From the NCBI GenBank assembly GCA_035048495.1, contig CM068549.1, positions 11,952,000 to 12,015,999 on the forward strand: a stretch of DNA of 64,000 nt, given 5' to 3'. Below, one piece after another: positions 32,380 through 43,600 of this stretch (position 1 is its first letter; each line of letters begins with the position of its first letter). Both the position numbers and the translations under genes were made by a program. The notes beneath the pieces are model-generated. The model had not been told where the DNA came from. It did not search any database and was given only the letters and a program-made list of their open reading frames with translations. Source of the stretch: Euptelea pleiosperma (lineage: Eukaryota > Streptophyta > Magnoliopsida > Ranunculales > Eupteleaceae).

Positions 32380-33465
32380 CTCGTGCTCTTCTTGCGTCTT
32401 CGAGTAGATAAGAATGTCATCAACAAACACTACCATGAATTTGTCTAAGTATAGTCTAAACACTCTATTCATCAGGTCCATGAAAGCGGCTGGCGCATTG
32501 GTCAATCGGAACGGCATGACTAAGAATTCGTAGTGCCCATAGCGCGTACGAAAGGCTGTCTTTGATATGTCTGACTCTCGAACTCGCAATTGATGATATC
32601 CTGACCTCAAGTCAATCTTCGAAAAATATTGTGACCCTCTCAACTGGTCAAATAAATCTTCGATTCGTGGTAGTGGGTACTTGTTCTTCACATTGACTCG
32701 ATTCAATTGGCGGTAATTGATACAAAGCCTCAATGATCCATCTTTCTTTTTCACAAAAAGGACCGGAGCTCCCCAAGGTGAAGTACTAGGACGAATAAAT
32801 ATTTTATCTTGCAAGTCCTAGAGCTGATCCTTCAATTCTGTAAGTTCAGCAAGTGCCATCCGATACGGTGCGAAAGAAATTGGGTTCGTACCAGGATAGG
32901 TCTCAATAGTAAACTCCATCTCTCTAACTGGAGGTAAACCGGGCAAATCTTCTAGAAATACATTGGGGAAGTCTTGAACAACTACATCCAATCGCGAAGC
33001 CTGACTAGTGCTATCCTCGCTCGAGATGTGCGCCAAAAAGCTAGAGCTGTCCTCTACGCTCTTCTTGCTATAGAACTGGAATGTCGATCATCCAGGTATG
33101 TTGAAAGTCACATGCTTTCCAAAACAATCTATGGTGGCATGGTAAGCAGATAGCCAATCCATACCAAATACTATATCAAAATCAACTAGACTCAGGTGGA
33201 CTGGATCAACCACTAGTTCCTGGTCAGAAATCCTAACTATACATGATCGATAAATACGAGTGGTCTCGATACTCCTCCCAACAGGGGTAGAGAGACACAA
33301 AACATAATCTAGGGGTTCAGATTCTAAACCCAAGGTACAAGCAAAAGTAAAAGATATAAAAGAGTGTGTCGAGCCTGGATCAAAAAGAATTTTAGCCCAA
33401 GAGTTGTAAACTAAAGGGGTACCTTCAACCATTGCATTGGTTGCTTCGGTGTTAGGCACTACCAT
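32380..33465 (-). pseudogene. Gypsy protease and reverse transcriptase (N-terminal part)
   Basis: Minus strand from 33465: retropepsin (ILFDPGSTHSFIS, the DPG variant of the catalytic DSG; DIVFGMDWLSAYHATIDC), then a linker with [13 protein letters not shown] follows: [64 protein letters not shown], and the catalytic FVDD at 32416-32427. A stop lies between ELKDQL and DLQDK near 32817, and the usual LPF..TNAP reads MPFRLTNAP. The RT is cut after EEHE by the solo LTR. Confidence 0.92.
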
Positions 33466-33479
33466 CGCAAAAACTCGAC

Positions 33480-34055
33480 CCTGAGCCCTGGGTCCTTGAT
33501 TTCCAAGATTTTAATTCTGGTTCTAATTCTGCTAAGGTGAACGTGGTTGGGTTGGCTGTTGATAGACTTTTATTGCATCTGTTGTTGTTGAGGACGAGGC
33601 TGTTGGTATTGAGGTCGTTGCTGCTGTGGTTGAAATAATTGTAGATGTGTCGTAGGTGATGGGCAATTCCTCACATGGTGTCCCTGTTGTCCACATCTAA
33701 AACCTCTAATCTGGTATTATTGTCCTTGTTGTTGAGTGTTGTGTTGGCGAAGCAGCTGTGGTTGTGGTGCTATGGAGGATGGACAATTCTTCTTAATGTG
33801 TCTCATTAGTCCACATTTATGATACTTAATGTGGTCAATTTATCCTATTTGCTGTGGAGGATTCATCCGTTGTCTCTTGTTGTTGTTGTTTTGTCCTCAA
33901 ATTTGTCCTTTCTCGTTCTGCTCCCTAAGCCTCTAAGTATCGTCCATCTCAACCTCAACGAGAAGCGCTCTATCGACCACCTCGGCATACGTGCAAAGCT
34001 TTAATGCCGTTAATCTTCCTCTGATCCCCAGTCGTAGTCATTCTTGAAATTTTTT
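33480..34055 (-). pseudogene. Gypsy gag C-terminal part with CCHC zinc knuckles
   Basis: Minus strand from 34055: KFQE, stop, LRLGIRGRLTALKLCTYAEVVDRALLVE (gag tail). About 33830-33780 has a decayed knuckle (KCGLMRHIKKNC) and about 33710-33665 a better one (FRCGQQGHHVRNC). A Gln/Pro-rich linker (33650-33560) leads to the protease. The first Cys of the first knuckle is lost. Joined upstream to 37192-37732 before the solo LTR inserted. Confidence 0.8.
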
Positions 34056-37000
34056 TGTAATACCTTGAACTTTCGTTCTAAGGGATTATGGTAAATTCAT
34101 CAAACCTAAACCTTTTTCAGACTTCTATTATTATTTTTATGGTTTAATATAATGCTTGAATATGTATATTTAATTTGGTTTCATTCTGACAACTTTGAAA
34201 AACCTGCTATTTTTGAAACTCGCTCTTTAGGACTAAATTTCTATTAAAAATAATGAACCATAACTTGTAGGGGACTTTTTCTTTCCCTAGCTAACATTCC
34301 AGAACTTTTATAAAAAAATTATTTTGTGGGCCCGAGATACCAAAAATATTCCTATTTTATCCTTACCAACTTGCAAAATTTAGAACCTTTCTTGAGACAT
34401 AAAAACCTTAGCGGGAGATTTTGGGAGATTTTGACAAAAATAGTATTTTCGTAATTTTTAAAACTTTTATACTATTCTTATATTTTTTAAATTAATATTT
34501 AATTATATTTTTTTATTTAATAGGAGTGTGGGACCCGCGAATCTCTTTTCGGGTCATTCCGAGGTCATCTTGATACTTTTTCGAGACTTGAAACTTTTTT
34601 GTGATTTTTGTGTATTTAGACTATATTATGTGATTTATGTGTGTGTGACATGTGTCAATACCTTATTGTATGAACTTTTAAAATTTTATAGTATAGTTTG
34701 ATTAAATTAATTAATAATTATTTGTGTTATGATTGTTGGGTGGGCCCGTATGGCCAATCTAGAGATATTTTGGGCTTAATAATATTCTTAAATAAAGCCT
34801 ATTAATATATATGGGCCTTGGGCCCATTTTTAACTCATAAGTAGTGTAAAATATAAGTTTTTGAGGGTTGAAAAAGTCATCCCTTTGATAGTTACGAATT
34901 TCACTAATATAGAAATCATAATCCTTCCCTAAACCTATTTATGAAAACCCTAAAGCTTTAGAAGCTTTCACAAACCCAACTCCATTGAAGAATAGAGAAA
35001 GCTCCATTAAACCTTCATCCGGGCACCTATCGCACTTGAGCAAGAAGGAAGAATTGACGGGGACTCTGAATGGAAGAACATACCCCGAGGAGAGGACGAT
35101 CCTACGACTTTCAAATTTGAAAAACTTTTGATTTTCATTAAAGTTCAAGAAACCTTAAGGTAAGTGTGTTTGATCCATCCTATACTTGTTTTTCTTCAAG
35201 ATTTTATTTTTCTTTCATTAGGTAATGGTTGATACTCATTATAAATTAATTCAACAATATTTACTTTATTTTTATTGGGTTGATCTTTATTTTGGGCCAC
35301 CTGATAGGTTTGGCCATGGTCTATTTTGTACATATAACGGATGACTATGTTCTTTATCATTTTTGTTATATTTTTATGATTTGTATATTTTTATAATTAT
35401 TTTTTTCAAATACCTCTATGAATCTATTTTCCAAAACCGTTTAGTTTGTATTTTTCTGATTTGTATTGATTAAGTTATAATTTTTCTAAGTTATTGGACT
35501 TTACCAAAAAACACAGAATTCTAGATTTTACACGGTCTAGTTCACCTGATATTTTGATCTATATTTTTAATCTAAATATTTTTCTAAATATTTTTTCTAG
35601 ATACCTCTATCAATCTAGTTTTTAGAATATTTGAGTTTGTATTTTCTTGATTTGTATTGATTAAGTTATGATTTTTCTAAGTTTTTGGACTTTACCAAAA
35701 AACCCAGAATTCTAGATTTTACACGTTCCAGTTCATTTGGGATTTCGATCTATATTTTTAACTTAAATAATTTTTTAATTATTTTTCCTAAATACCTCTA
35801 TCAATAACTTTCTAGAACATTTGAGTTGTATTTTTCTAATTTGTATTGATTAAGTTATGATTTTTCAAACATGCTAGATTTTTCTGTAAAACCCAGAATT
35901 TCAGATTCTGTTCGGCCTACTTCATTAAGGATTTCGACCCATATTTTGAAACTAAATATTTTTTTATTTATTTTTTTTATAAACCTATGTGAATTTATTT
36001 TTCAGATCCATTGAATTTATATTTTTAGGATATGTATTTATTTAGTTCTAATTTTTTTAAGGTACTGACCTTTTTTGCAAAACCCAGAATTTTATATTCT
36101 GTGCATTCTACTTCTTTAAGAATTTCGACTTTGATTTTAGAAATAAATATTTTTAAATTTATTTTTCATAAAAACCTCAGTGAATATAGTCTTCAAATCC
36201 ATTGAGTTTGTATTTTTTAATTTATATTTATTTAGTTATGATTTTTATAAAAAAATCATGTTTTATTAAACTACTTATTTCTTGGATTTTGGACGATTAA
36301 TGGCTTTAGGAACTCTTAGTGGTTCGGGAATGACGTATTGACTATAAAGGGGTTTAGCCCTTGTTGTTTGACTAAATCCTAGATGGTTTTATCTATATTT
36401 GTATGCATGGGGATCCTACCCATGTGTTTTGGATCCCTCATAGGGTTCGGCCAAGTGTCTTAGATTCCTTTTTAGGGTTCGACCTTGTGTCATAGATCCC
36501 TCATAGGGTTCGGCCATAGAGTATTAGATTTTCTTGCGATTTTCACTTATATTATTCATCAATGTTGATCATGATCTTTGGTGATCGTTTGCATTTTATT
36601 CATGTTGTTAACCCTAGTTCGTTCCCATATTGTTATTCTTGATGATCATGTATTTATTTTATTATTTTATATTCTTATTTAAATGTTAAATACATGTGTG
36701 CTTGTGCCATGTAATCCTAGTACCATCTTGTTGTCATACCATGATCATCACGTCATTTGAGACAGAGATGATTTTGAGGAGTTGGGTACGTGAGATGATT
36801 TTGAGACAGAAGACTCTGGTGTACTTGAGGAGATCGACGAGGATTTGGGAATCGATCCCATACTTTAGAAAGCTGTATTTTGATTGTTTTATAATATTAC
36901 TTATTTATTTTCACGGGCATGTAGTCCTTTGATTGAGAGCATGTTCTCACCTCCTTCTCTCCACATTTAGTTAATTGATTGAATTATTTGAATTATGAAT

Positions 37001-37191
37001 TATTTGAATTATTTATTTTCTACATCTAGACTTGCTTTTTTACTTAGTGGGTTTTCGAATGAACCTTAGTAGTCTAATTAATGATCTAATTAGACCACTA
37101 TGGGACATTCATGGATCACTTCTGGGTTCGGGTACGGGTCGATCCACGAATTTTTGGGTCGTATCTGGGTATCTGGATTCGGGGCGTGACA
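34056..37191 (+). mobile_element. Solo LTR (3.1 kb) inside the gypsy gag
   Basis: TG...CA bounded (TGTAATACC at 34056; GGGGCGTGACA ending 37191). It lies in an A/T homopolymer at the break (gag codons ...AQ/KFQE...), so the duplication (TTTT plus one base) is unclear. It matches 58275-62114 over its length, except for a ~350-bp deletion near 36755 and two fewer internal tandem units. Positions 35390-36260 hold five ~188-bp tandem repeats. Non-coding. Confidence 0.8.
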
Positions 37192-37732
37192 TTTTGAGCC
37201 TTCAAAGACTCGTCTGTCACGATATGATGTACGAAACGTGATAACTCCGCGAACTTGGCCTCGTATTGAGACACCGTCATATTCTTTTGTACTAGGTACA
37301 GGAATTCGGCGCGCTTTTGATTCCTCACTGCTTCTGGAAAGTATCGCTCTAAAAGACTTCCTCGAACTAAGCCCAAGACATCTTATTCACATCTCGGGAC
37401 CTCTTGACCATGGCCCACCAATGGTCAGCTTCTCCCTGGAGCATATATGCCGACAGGGTTACCTTCTGGCGATTAGTTGCAGAGAGGACCTCTAAGGTCT
37501 TGTTCATCTCTCGCAACCAAGTCTCAACCTCGAGGTGGTTAGGGGTACCCTTGAAAGCTGAAGGGTTAAGCCTCTTGAACTCCCTCATTATTGTCACCAT
37601 CCGATTCTCTTCAGATTCATCCTGAACTGGTGGTGCTTGCGGTTGGGCATGCTGCTGCATAAAAGCAGTCATGTTCCTCGTAGCCTGGGCCAATGATTCC
37701 TCGGGCCCAACATGCGTAGACTCACTACCCAT
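37192..37732 (-). pseudogene. Gypsy gag N-terminal part
   Basis: ATG at 37732 opens MGSESTHVGPEES, then a Gln-rich stretch and the retrotransposon gag domain: FKRLNPSAFKGTPNHLEVETW, LQGEADHWWAMVKR, YFPEAVRNQKRAEFLYL, VSQYEAKFAELSRFVHHIV. A frameshift near 37370 separates two halves. Interrupted after DESLKAQ by the solo LTR. About 180 bp of leader separate the ATG from the primer site. Confidence 0.9.
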
Positions 37733-37913
37733 CCACTCAATTACAGAAGTATAGATAAGTGTTAAGTGTCGGCAAACAATGTTCATACAAGCATATATAG
37801 ATGTACATATATGTATATACAATATCAGAGTTTAGTGTGCAAATCCTATTGTTTAAGTGTTAACAAGTGATCCTACGGTTCTCATGTAATAATCCCTAGG
37901 AACTAAAGCCTAG

Positions 37914-37925
37914 GCTCTGATACCA
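37914..37925 (-). promoter_or_regulatory. Primer binding site of the chromodomain element (tRNA-iMet)
   Basis: Minus strand TGGTATCAGAGC, 3 nt inside the 5' LTR end at 37929. It fixes the element's orientation and the 5' LTR boundary. Confidence 0.92.
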
Positions 37926-37928
37926 CTT

Positions 37929-38294
37929 TGTCATGCCCTGAGCCTGGATCTACCAGACCCGACCCGCGATGACTCAGTCCGACCCATGGTTCATAACCAA
38001 GACCTATGGTTCTGGATGTGAGAAGAAAAGAGTTATGAGAATAGTCAAATTATTTTTTTACTAGATCTCGTCACCACATTATTCAAATATCAAATAAAAT
38101 TGTATCAAGGTTTGTTACATCATAACTTTTAAAATAATACCTAATACATATTTTATAATAAAGTAAGATAATGATCAATTCTCTACCGGCTCCGAATGTG
38201 CTACGCACCCGCTCCATCGGACAAATCTGAAGCATAATAAATAGGTTGAGCTACAAAGCCCAGTAGGTACACTCCATCACCCTTATTACCATGG
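37929..38294 (-). repeat. 5' LTR remnant of the chromodomain element
   Basis: Matches the leftmost 370 bp of the 3' LTR (24267 onward) and then stops abruptly at CCATGGG. The missing ~1.65 kb is replaced by an inverted copy of the LTR tip (38290-38369). Confidence 0.85.
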
Positions 38295-38369
38295 GTCTTG
38301 GTTATAGACCACGGGTTGGACTGATTTGTCGTGGGTCGGGTCTAGTAGATCCAGGTTCAGGGCCTGACA
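38290..38369 (+). repeat. Inverted LTR tip
   Basis: Reverse complement of the first ~80 bp of the same LTR family, ending GGGCCTGACA. It joins the truncated 5' LTR at the palindrome CCATGG, which occurs in both partners. It is followed by ACTTT, similar to the GCTTT at the left of the chromodomain element (24262-24266). Confidence 0.75.
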
Positions 38370-39390
38370 ACTTTTATAGAAGGGTTCAAAGGGTTTCTAG
38401 TGAAATATAATTCAGGTAAGTAAAAAGGCTGAACAGTTCAAAAAAATGGCCTAAATCATTTTCTAGGGTTTGCACTATTATGTATACTGTCTTTACTGGA
38501 TACAGAGAAGGTTCTGTCGTATTAATCCAATTTTGATATCGTTCCGAGTTCCATGATCAAATAAAAGGGTAATGAGATCTCTCAACGAATATTGCGGGCA
38601 CGAAGAATAGTGAGTCATCTTGTGACTCAGAATTGTTGTATAACCCTCTGAAATGATTAAAGGCTCGAAAGCTCACTGGGTTAGGTCTCCACAATTATTC
38701 ACCCAAGATCTCTAGAGTTTCTAAACTTAGGATGGCTCTGATGTTTATAGTGTACAATTGTGCCGAATATGAGTTTATCTAAGTTTTCAAACCTATTGTA
38801 GTCACGCTTGACTTGACTCAAAGCTAACTTGAAACAAAAATTGACATCATCAATATTGACTTAACGAAGGTTTTCAGCTAATTTAAGTCAGGGTATTTGA
38901 TACATTTTTGAAATTCTAAAAAACTTTGGAAAGCATAAAAAACCACCCAAAATCATAATTTTTTTATATATATTTATCAAAATGAATACATGAGTTTTGG
39001 TAAATACCCACCTCCAACCAAAATATAGCACCGTCTTCGGTGCTCATGACCAGGACATAAAATGATGGAAAAAATCGATAATGATGCAAAGGTTCAGGGA
39101 GGATGTTACCAAGACGATAGAAACTCGACAGTGTGTGGTACCTGATGATGGGCAGCGTGAAAGTACCTGCATGTTCAGAGATATAACAATAATAACAAAT
39201 GCATGAGACTCATGGACTCTAGGAATACCGGAATTGCCTTTCCAAAAGTCCTAAGTTTTACGTCTTCAGCCAGACATGACAGGTGTATATCAGGTACCCC
39301 CAACCAGGTTAAAACTCATAGAGACTGAGTGAATCTGCAGTCTTCCCTACATCTAAGGTGGAACTGAGATAGTTATCCTATCCCTTGTCT
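38370..39390 (-). other. Athila-like internal region after the gag-like remnant
   Basis: AT-rich DNA with many stops on the minus strand. A GAAGACGGTGCTATATTTTGG segment leading to GGAGGTGGG (39010-39050) resembles the G-rich stretch between the coding region and LTR in Athila-type elements. No RT, protease or integrase motif found. Confidence 0.45.
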
Positions 39391-40402
39391 GGGTATACCT
39401 GTGTAGAACAGGTCTTTTTCAGTGTAGACTGAGAGGAGAGCAGTAGTGGGTTCTCTGGCCATGGTTAGCAGAGCCACAAACTCATTGAGTTTAGCGGGAA
39501 TGTATCTGAATGGAGCAGACTCTAGCAGATCAGTAATACCAAAATTGTCTAACTCCGAGATGAAGCCAGGCTCAAAGTGTTCTTGACACTGGGATAATTT
39601 TTCCTTAGGAGAGTCCTGAATTAGACTCTCTACAGCACACAGGTCATTGACAATATTGATGTAGGGTGGCAGATGAAAACTGTTGACTTCTTCCTCGAGG
39701 TGTCCTAATGCGATAGGGATGTTCTAATCTCTACAGTCAATGTGTTCATCCTCGGTGGGGAACGGTAGGTCTAGGACAGCTTGAGTCCCATTTTTTAGGC
39801 ACGGGTCAATGGTGGGAATGTCTGCATCCAGTGTAGAGGTAGAATTATCAAAGATAGAAATGGATATGGGTATCTTTGTGCTCGGTGCAAAAGTGGCTGC
39901 CTGTAAGTGCACCATAGATGGAGACACGGGTTCATCACTATTGTTGCACAATTCAATGTGGTTTAGCAATGGTAGGTCTAGGCCAATTGGGATCTTATGG
40001 TTGAGACACAGCTCAGGGTCATGAATAGCTTCTTCACGGTCAGAGATAAAAATAGCAAAGGTAGATGGAAAAAACATTTTCATAGAGTTAGGTTCAGGAT
40101 AAGGTGCTTTTAAAAGCACCAAAGATGGATACACTGGCTCCCCAATAATCGGGCTTGGTCTAATGATGGGAACAACTTCGATTTCCTCTTGGAAATTCCA
40201 GTTTTGGTGCATGGGTAGCGACTCCTCTTCATAGACGTACAGTAGCCATATTATTGTCCTCAGGGTAGGCTATAAGGTGACTAGGGAAATTGACTTCTTC
40301 ATTCTTAGATACGAATTGACCCACTGGGGGAGCTAAGTTCTCCATGGAGTAATGCTGTTGTTGCTCTAGGCCTTGCAAATACTGTTGTTGCTGGAAGATG
40401 CA

Positions 40403-43052
40403 TGAAAGTAGGGTTTTTCCGTGTCGTTGGTTACGAAAACCCTAAAATCAACACATTTATAATTATCCAAGACTTATTCCTACAAAATAGAAACTTGCTT
40501 GCATAGTGGAAAGTCGGAGTCGAATCCGCACTCGGGTTAGTCGGATTAGCGCGATTCAGAGCATGAAATAACAAAATTTTCCACAGAAATTGCTAAAAAG
40601 AAAAGATGGAAGGGTGAGAGTGGTGGAGAAAATTAATTTTTTAAAATATGTATTAGTTGGAGACTTGATCAAATATGCTAACCACTCGAACAAATTAAAA
40701 CGCGATGATGAATGACAAATAAACTAATCTCTCTCTTTATTGAATAAAGAAATACTTACAATGCTTAAGAAATTAATTGAATTAACTAAAACAAAGCAAC
40801 ATAAATCTGGAATAGAGTAAGAGATAAGTCTAGAGAGAGATGAACTAGAGGAAGAAAATTTAATTTAGAGGGAGAAATCGTTGTAAAACTTACCCATGGA
40901 GGAGGTTATTGTGTGAAGATCGAAGATGCAAGTGCGAGATTGAGATGGACAGAAGGTGATGTTGTCCTTGACGGTGGACTGAAGTGGTGGAGATGGGAGG
41001 AACAGCAGGCCTATGGATTGGAGACGGAGGGTTGCTGTTGTGACTATGGTGCAGCAGCTCGTAAAGGATGCTGTGGAGAAGCTGGACAGCGTCAAAGAGA
41101 TCAAGTTCTCTTGCTGGTTCGCCCAACAAGAGATTTAATTCCTAAGGACGGCTGGTGGTTGCAAACGTGGTTGAGGCGGAATGGGGACAGGTGAGGACGA
41201 TCTTCCCTCTCTCTTCTTGTTCTTCCCTCTTTTCTTTTTGTTTTTTTCTGGTTCTTCTTCCTTTTTTTGTTTTCTTAACAGGGGAATGATGAAGAAGAGA
41301 GACAAAGTGACGATGATGGGTTCTTGAAGGGGGCAGCGGCTTGGTGTTCTTGATGAGGGAATGATGATGATGGTGCAGGCGGTAATGGCTGAGGAAGTGA
41401 TGGTTTGCAGCAATCCTTGATAGAGGTGGAGTAGTTTTCCAAAGGAGGAGAGATGAACGAGATGGCAGCAGGCTCGTTAGGAGCAATTAATGAAAGGGGA
41501 GGCAGTGGAGGTGGAGGACCAGGTAGGGTGGTCTTCCATTCTCCTTCTTCTTCTTCTTCTCTTCTTTTTCTCTTTTTTTTTCTTTTCTTTTTCTTTTGTT
41601 TTTCTTGAAGAGAATGAGAGAGGAGAGGAGAACGGCTTGCTGAGTTTTTGCAATGGAGAGGGGCGGTCAAGAGATGCCAAAAACATGCAGAAGGGCGGGT
41701 GAAGAGGTGGATGGCTAGGGTTTGAGGAATGAGGAGGAGAGGAACGTGGTGGAGGGAAAAGAAGATCCCCTCTTTAGGTTTTCTCCTCTCTCTTATATGG
41801 GATCTCTCTACCCTCTTTCCTCTTATTCCTAAATTGGTAAATTCCTCCTGCTATACACGTGCTTCCCTTCCTTTTAAGTCCACGTTTTTCTCTTCTTTCC
41901 CATTATGAGCATAGTTTCCTTCATGAGCTGCTGCCACCTCATAGTTTCATTCAAATTCTCCAACGCCTATGCCTTGTATTAGGAAATATTGGCACTAATC
42001 ACTTGCCACATGGCCTACCTTCAACACTCTTCAATTATTATTATTTTTTTCTAAAGAAATCAGTTTCTTTCCCAGAATCCCTTTAAAATCGTCCACACCA
42101 AAATGGTATCTCTTCATTTCATTCCTTTCTAGGCAAAAAAATGTTTTCTTTCCAAAATGGTTGGAAAATCTTTTCTTAAAAGGTTTTTGAAATCTACTCT
42201 TTTGTTTGGAAAATCTTTTCTTAAAAAGCTTTTGACTTTGGTACAGTTGACTAATGCCTAGGTTCATCATGGGCCGTTCGATGAAGGAGCAGAGATGGAT
42301 TGAAGGAGTGAGTGGTGATGAATGATCGGATGATCGGGTGGACGATCTGATGGCGATCGGGTGCCATAGATGGATGGTGATGATAGGATGGATCATCGGA
42401 CGGTGGGAATTGGCCGAGGTGGGCCATATGATAGAGTGATTTCGAAATGGAGAGAGTATCGGATTGTTTGATATGGAGAGGAGAGAGAATGAGAGAGAGA
42501 AGAGAGAAAATGTTACAAAATAAAGAGCAAATGCTAACAGAGGGTCTTAAACCCTGGTCTTTGACTTGGTCTTCTGCATGCTTCACCAACTGAGCAAGTC
42601 CTCATCTTGTGTTAGTTGATAAGCTTTAATCTCCTTAGTCTCATCTTTGAGGGCTTGTCTTTCCTTCTCCCTTGTTTGCCTCTTGACTCTTTTGATTCTC
42701 CCGTTCTTCCCGTCTTTGGCCTATATTTTCTTGTCTAGGTCCACTAGCTCTTCATGCTTTGATCAAAGGTTCTGGCAGTCAGTTGTGGGCCCACAATCCC
42801 TAAAATTCTCCAATCGGGTTTCCTACAACAAAAGAAGCGCGTAATGAGACTAAATTAGAACGGCTTTATATCTAGACTTCCAAAAATATATTTAAAGCAT
42901 ACAAATATACTATTTCGTCCAGAAAAGTGTATTCTACGCAATGAAAGACACTCTTATGAAGAAAAGTGGATAAACGAAGCAGTTTTACGTAGGAGAGTGT
43001 GATAACTCTTAGAAGATAATAGTAAAAAATATGCACTTTTAAGCGAATATCA
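40403..43052 (-). mobile_element. Solo LTR of the Athila-like family
   Basis: 2,650 bp, TG...CA bounded (TGAAAGTAGGG at 40403; GCGAATATCA ending 43052), with a perfect 5-bp target duplication ATGCA (40398-40402, 43053-43057). It has the same layout as the flanking LTRs: the AACACATTTATAAT block, GAA/CT-rich middle, CGGATGATCGG block, tRNA-like module (42537-42607) and GCGCGTAATGAGAC. It interrupts the gag-like remnant at Cys-Ile; collapsing the duplication restores the frame. Confidence 0.9.
42537..42607 (-). other. tRNA-like module in the solo LTR (best-preserved copy)
   Basis: Minus strand: TTGCTCAGTTGG, nearly identical to the tRNA A-box TGGCTCAGTTGG, then 31 nt, then GGGTTTAAGACCC, a B-box-like GGTTC(R)A(NN)CC relative. 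GCTC...(A)AGC could form a D-arm. The box spacing is that of an intronless tRNA. The T-stem is imperfect and no anticodon arm can be defined confidently, so this is a tRNA-derived or tRNA-like module, not a tRNA gene. Confidence 0.55.
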
Positions 43053-43600
43053 ATGCACTGAGAGAGGTCCTCTAGACTGGGTTTAGTAGCCAATTGAGGC
43101 GGTTCAACCAAGTGAAGCTGGGGTGCCAACTCATGATGGTAGTTCGACTGAGTCTGAAAGTAATAGGATAGAAATGAGTTTGGGACTATTTGCTGACTCT
43201 AATAATCCTGAGGGGTCCACTATTGACCAAAATAGTCAGTGGATCTGGCTGGTACTGCGACTGCGAGTACAGCCAATCATATTCTCTATGGGGGGTTGAT
43301 GAAACCCGGAAAGATAGTTATCCTACATCAGTTGCTGCGCGAGAGCAGACTATTCCCAATGAAAGCTATGGTGGCTCCTATTGTTCAGATAATAAGTGTT
43401 ATCATAGGAGGTTTGCATTGGAGATGGAAAGGTACTGAAAGTACAAACATCTTGCTGGATAGGAGGGTAATATCCTACAGACTGAGAATTATGTACAGGT
43501 TGCTAGACCGCGACACGAAGAGTAGAGATTGAGTTTTTAAGTTCTTGAAGTATAGAGCTGTACTCAGAATCTCTACTAGTGCCTAGATCTTCATAGAAGT

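Larger units (their letters stand above)
24267..38294 (-). mobile_element. Chromodomain Ty3/gypsy retrotransposon (Tekay/Del-like), disrupted
   Basis: Minus-strand order: 5' LTR remnant (37929-38294), tRNA-iMet primer site (37914-37925), gag (37732-37192 and 34055-33480), protease and RT (33465-32380), rest of RT, RNase H, integrase and chromodomain (28641-26335), polypurine tract (26296-26313) and 3' LTR (24267-26295). The PR-RT-RH-IN order plus a chromodomain at the integrase C-terminus places it among chromodomain gypsy elements. Two large solo LTRs split gag and RT. In-frame stops and frameshifts occur throughout, so it is dead. It is itself inserted in the Athila-like element. Confidence 0.9.
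39391..43600 (-). pseudogene. Athila-like gag-related coding remnant (split by a solo LTR)
   Basis: Minus strand, ignoring 40403-43052: Tyr/Asn-rich fragments (43500-43250), then open sequence TKPSLEDLSQC at 43090-43057, continuing at 40397 as IFQQQQYLQGLEQQQHYSMEN and NLAPPVGQFV. A frameshift near 40230 follows, then a 160-residue open stretch (40212-39724), and after a stop a further stretch to about 39390 (NEFVALLTMARESTTALLS). SLED plus a Gln-rich helix and a (Q/A)PP(V/L)GQ step resemble the C-terminal end of Athila/Tat gag proteins. The segment after 40230 is not recognised. Family call is tentative; the coding nature is supported by the frame continuing across the solo-LTR site. Confidence 0.5.
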
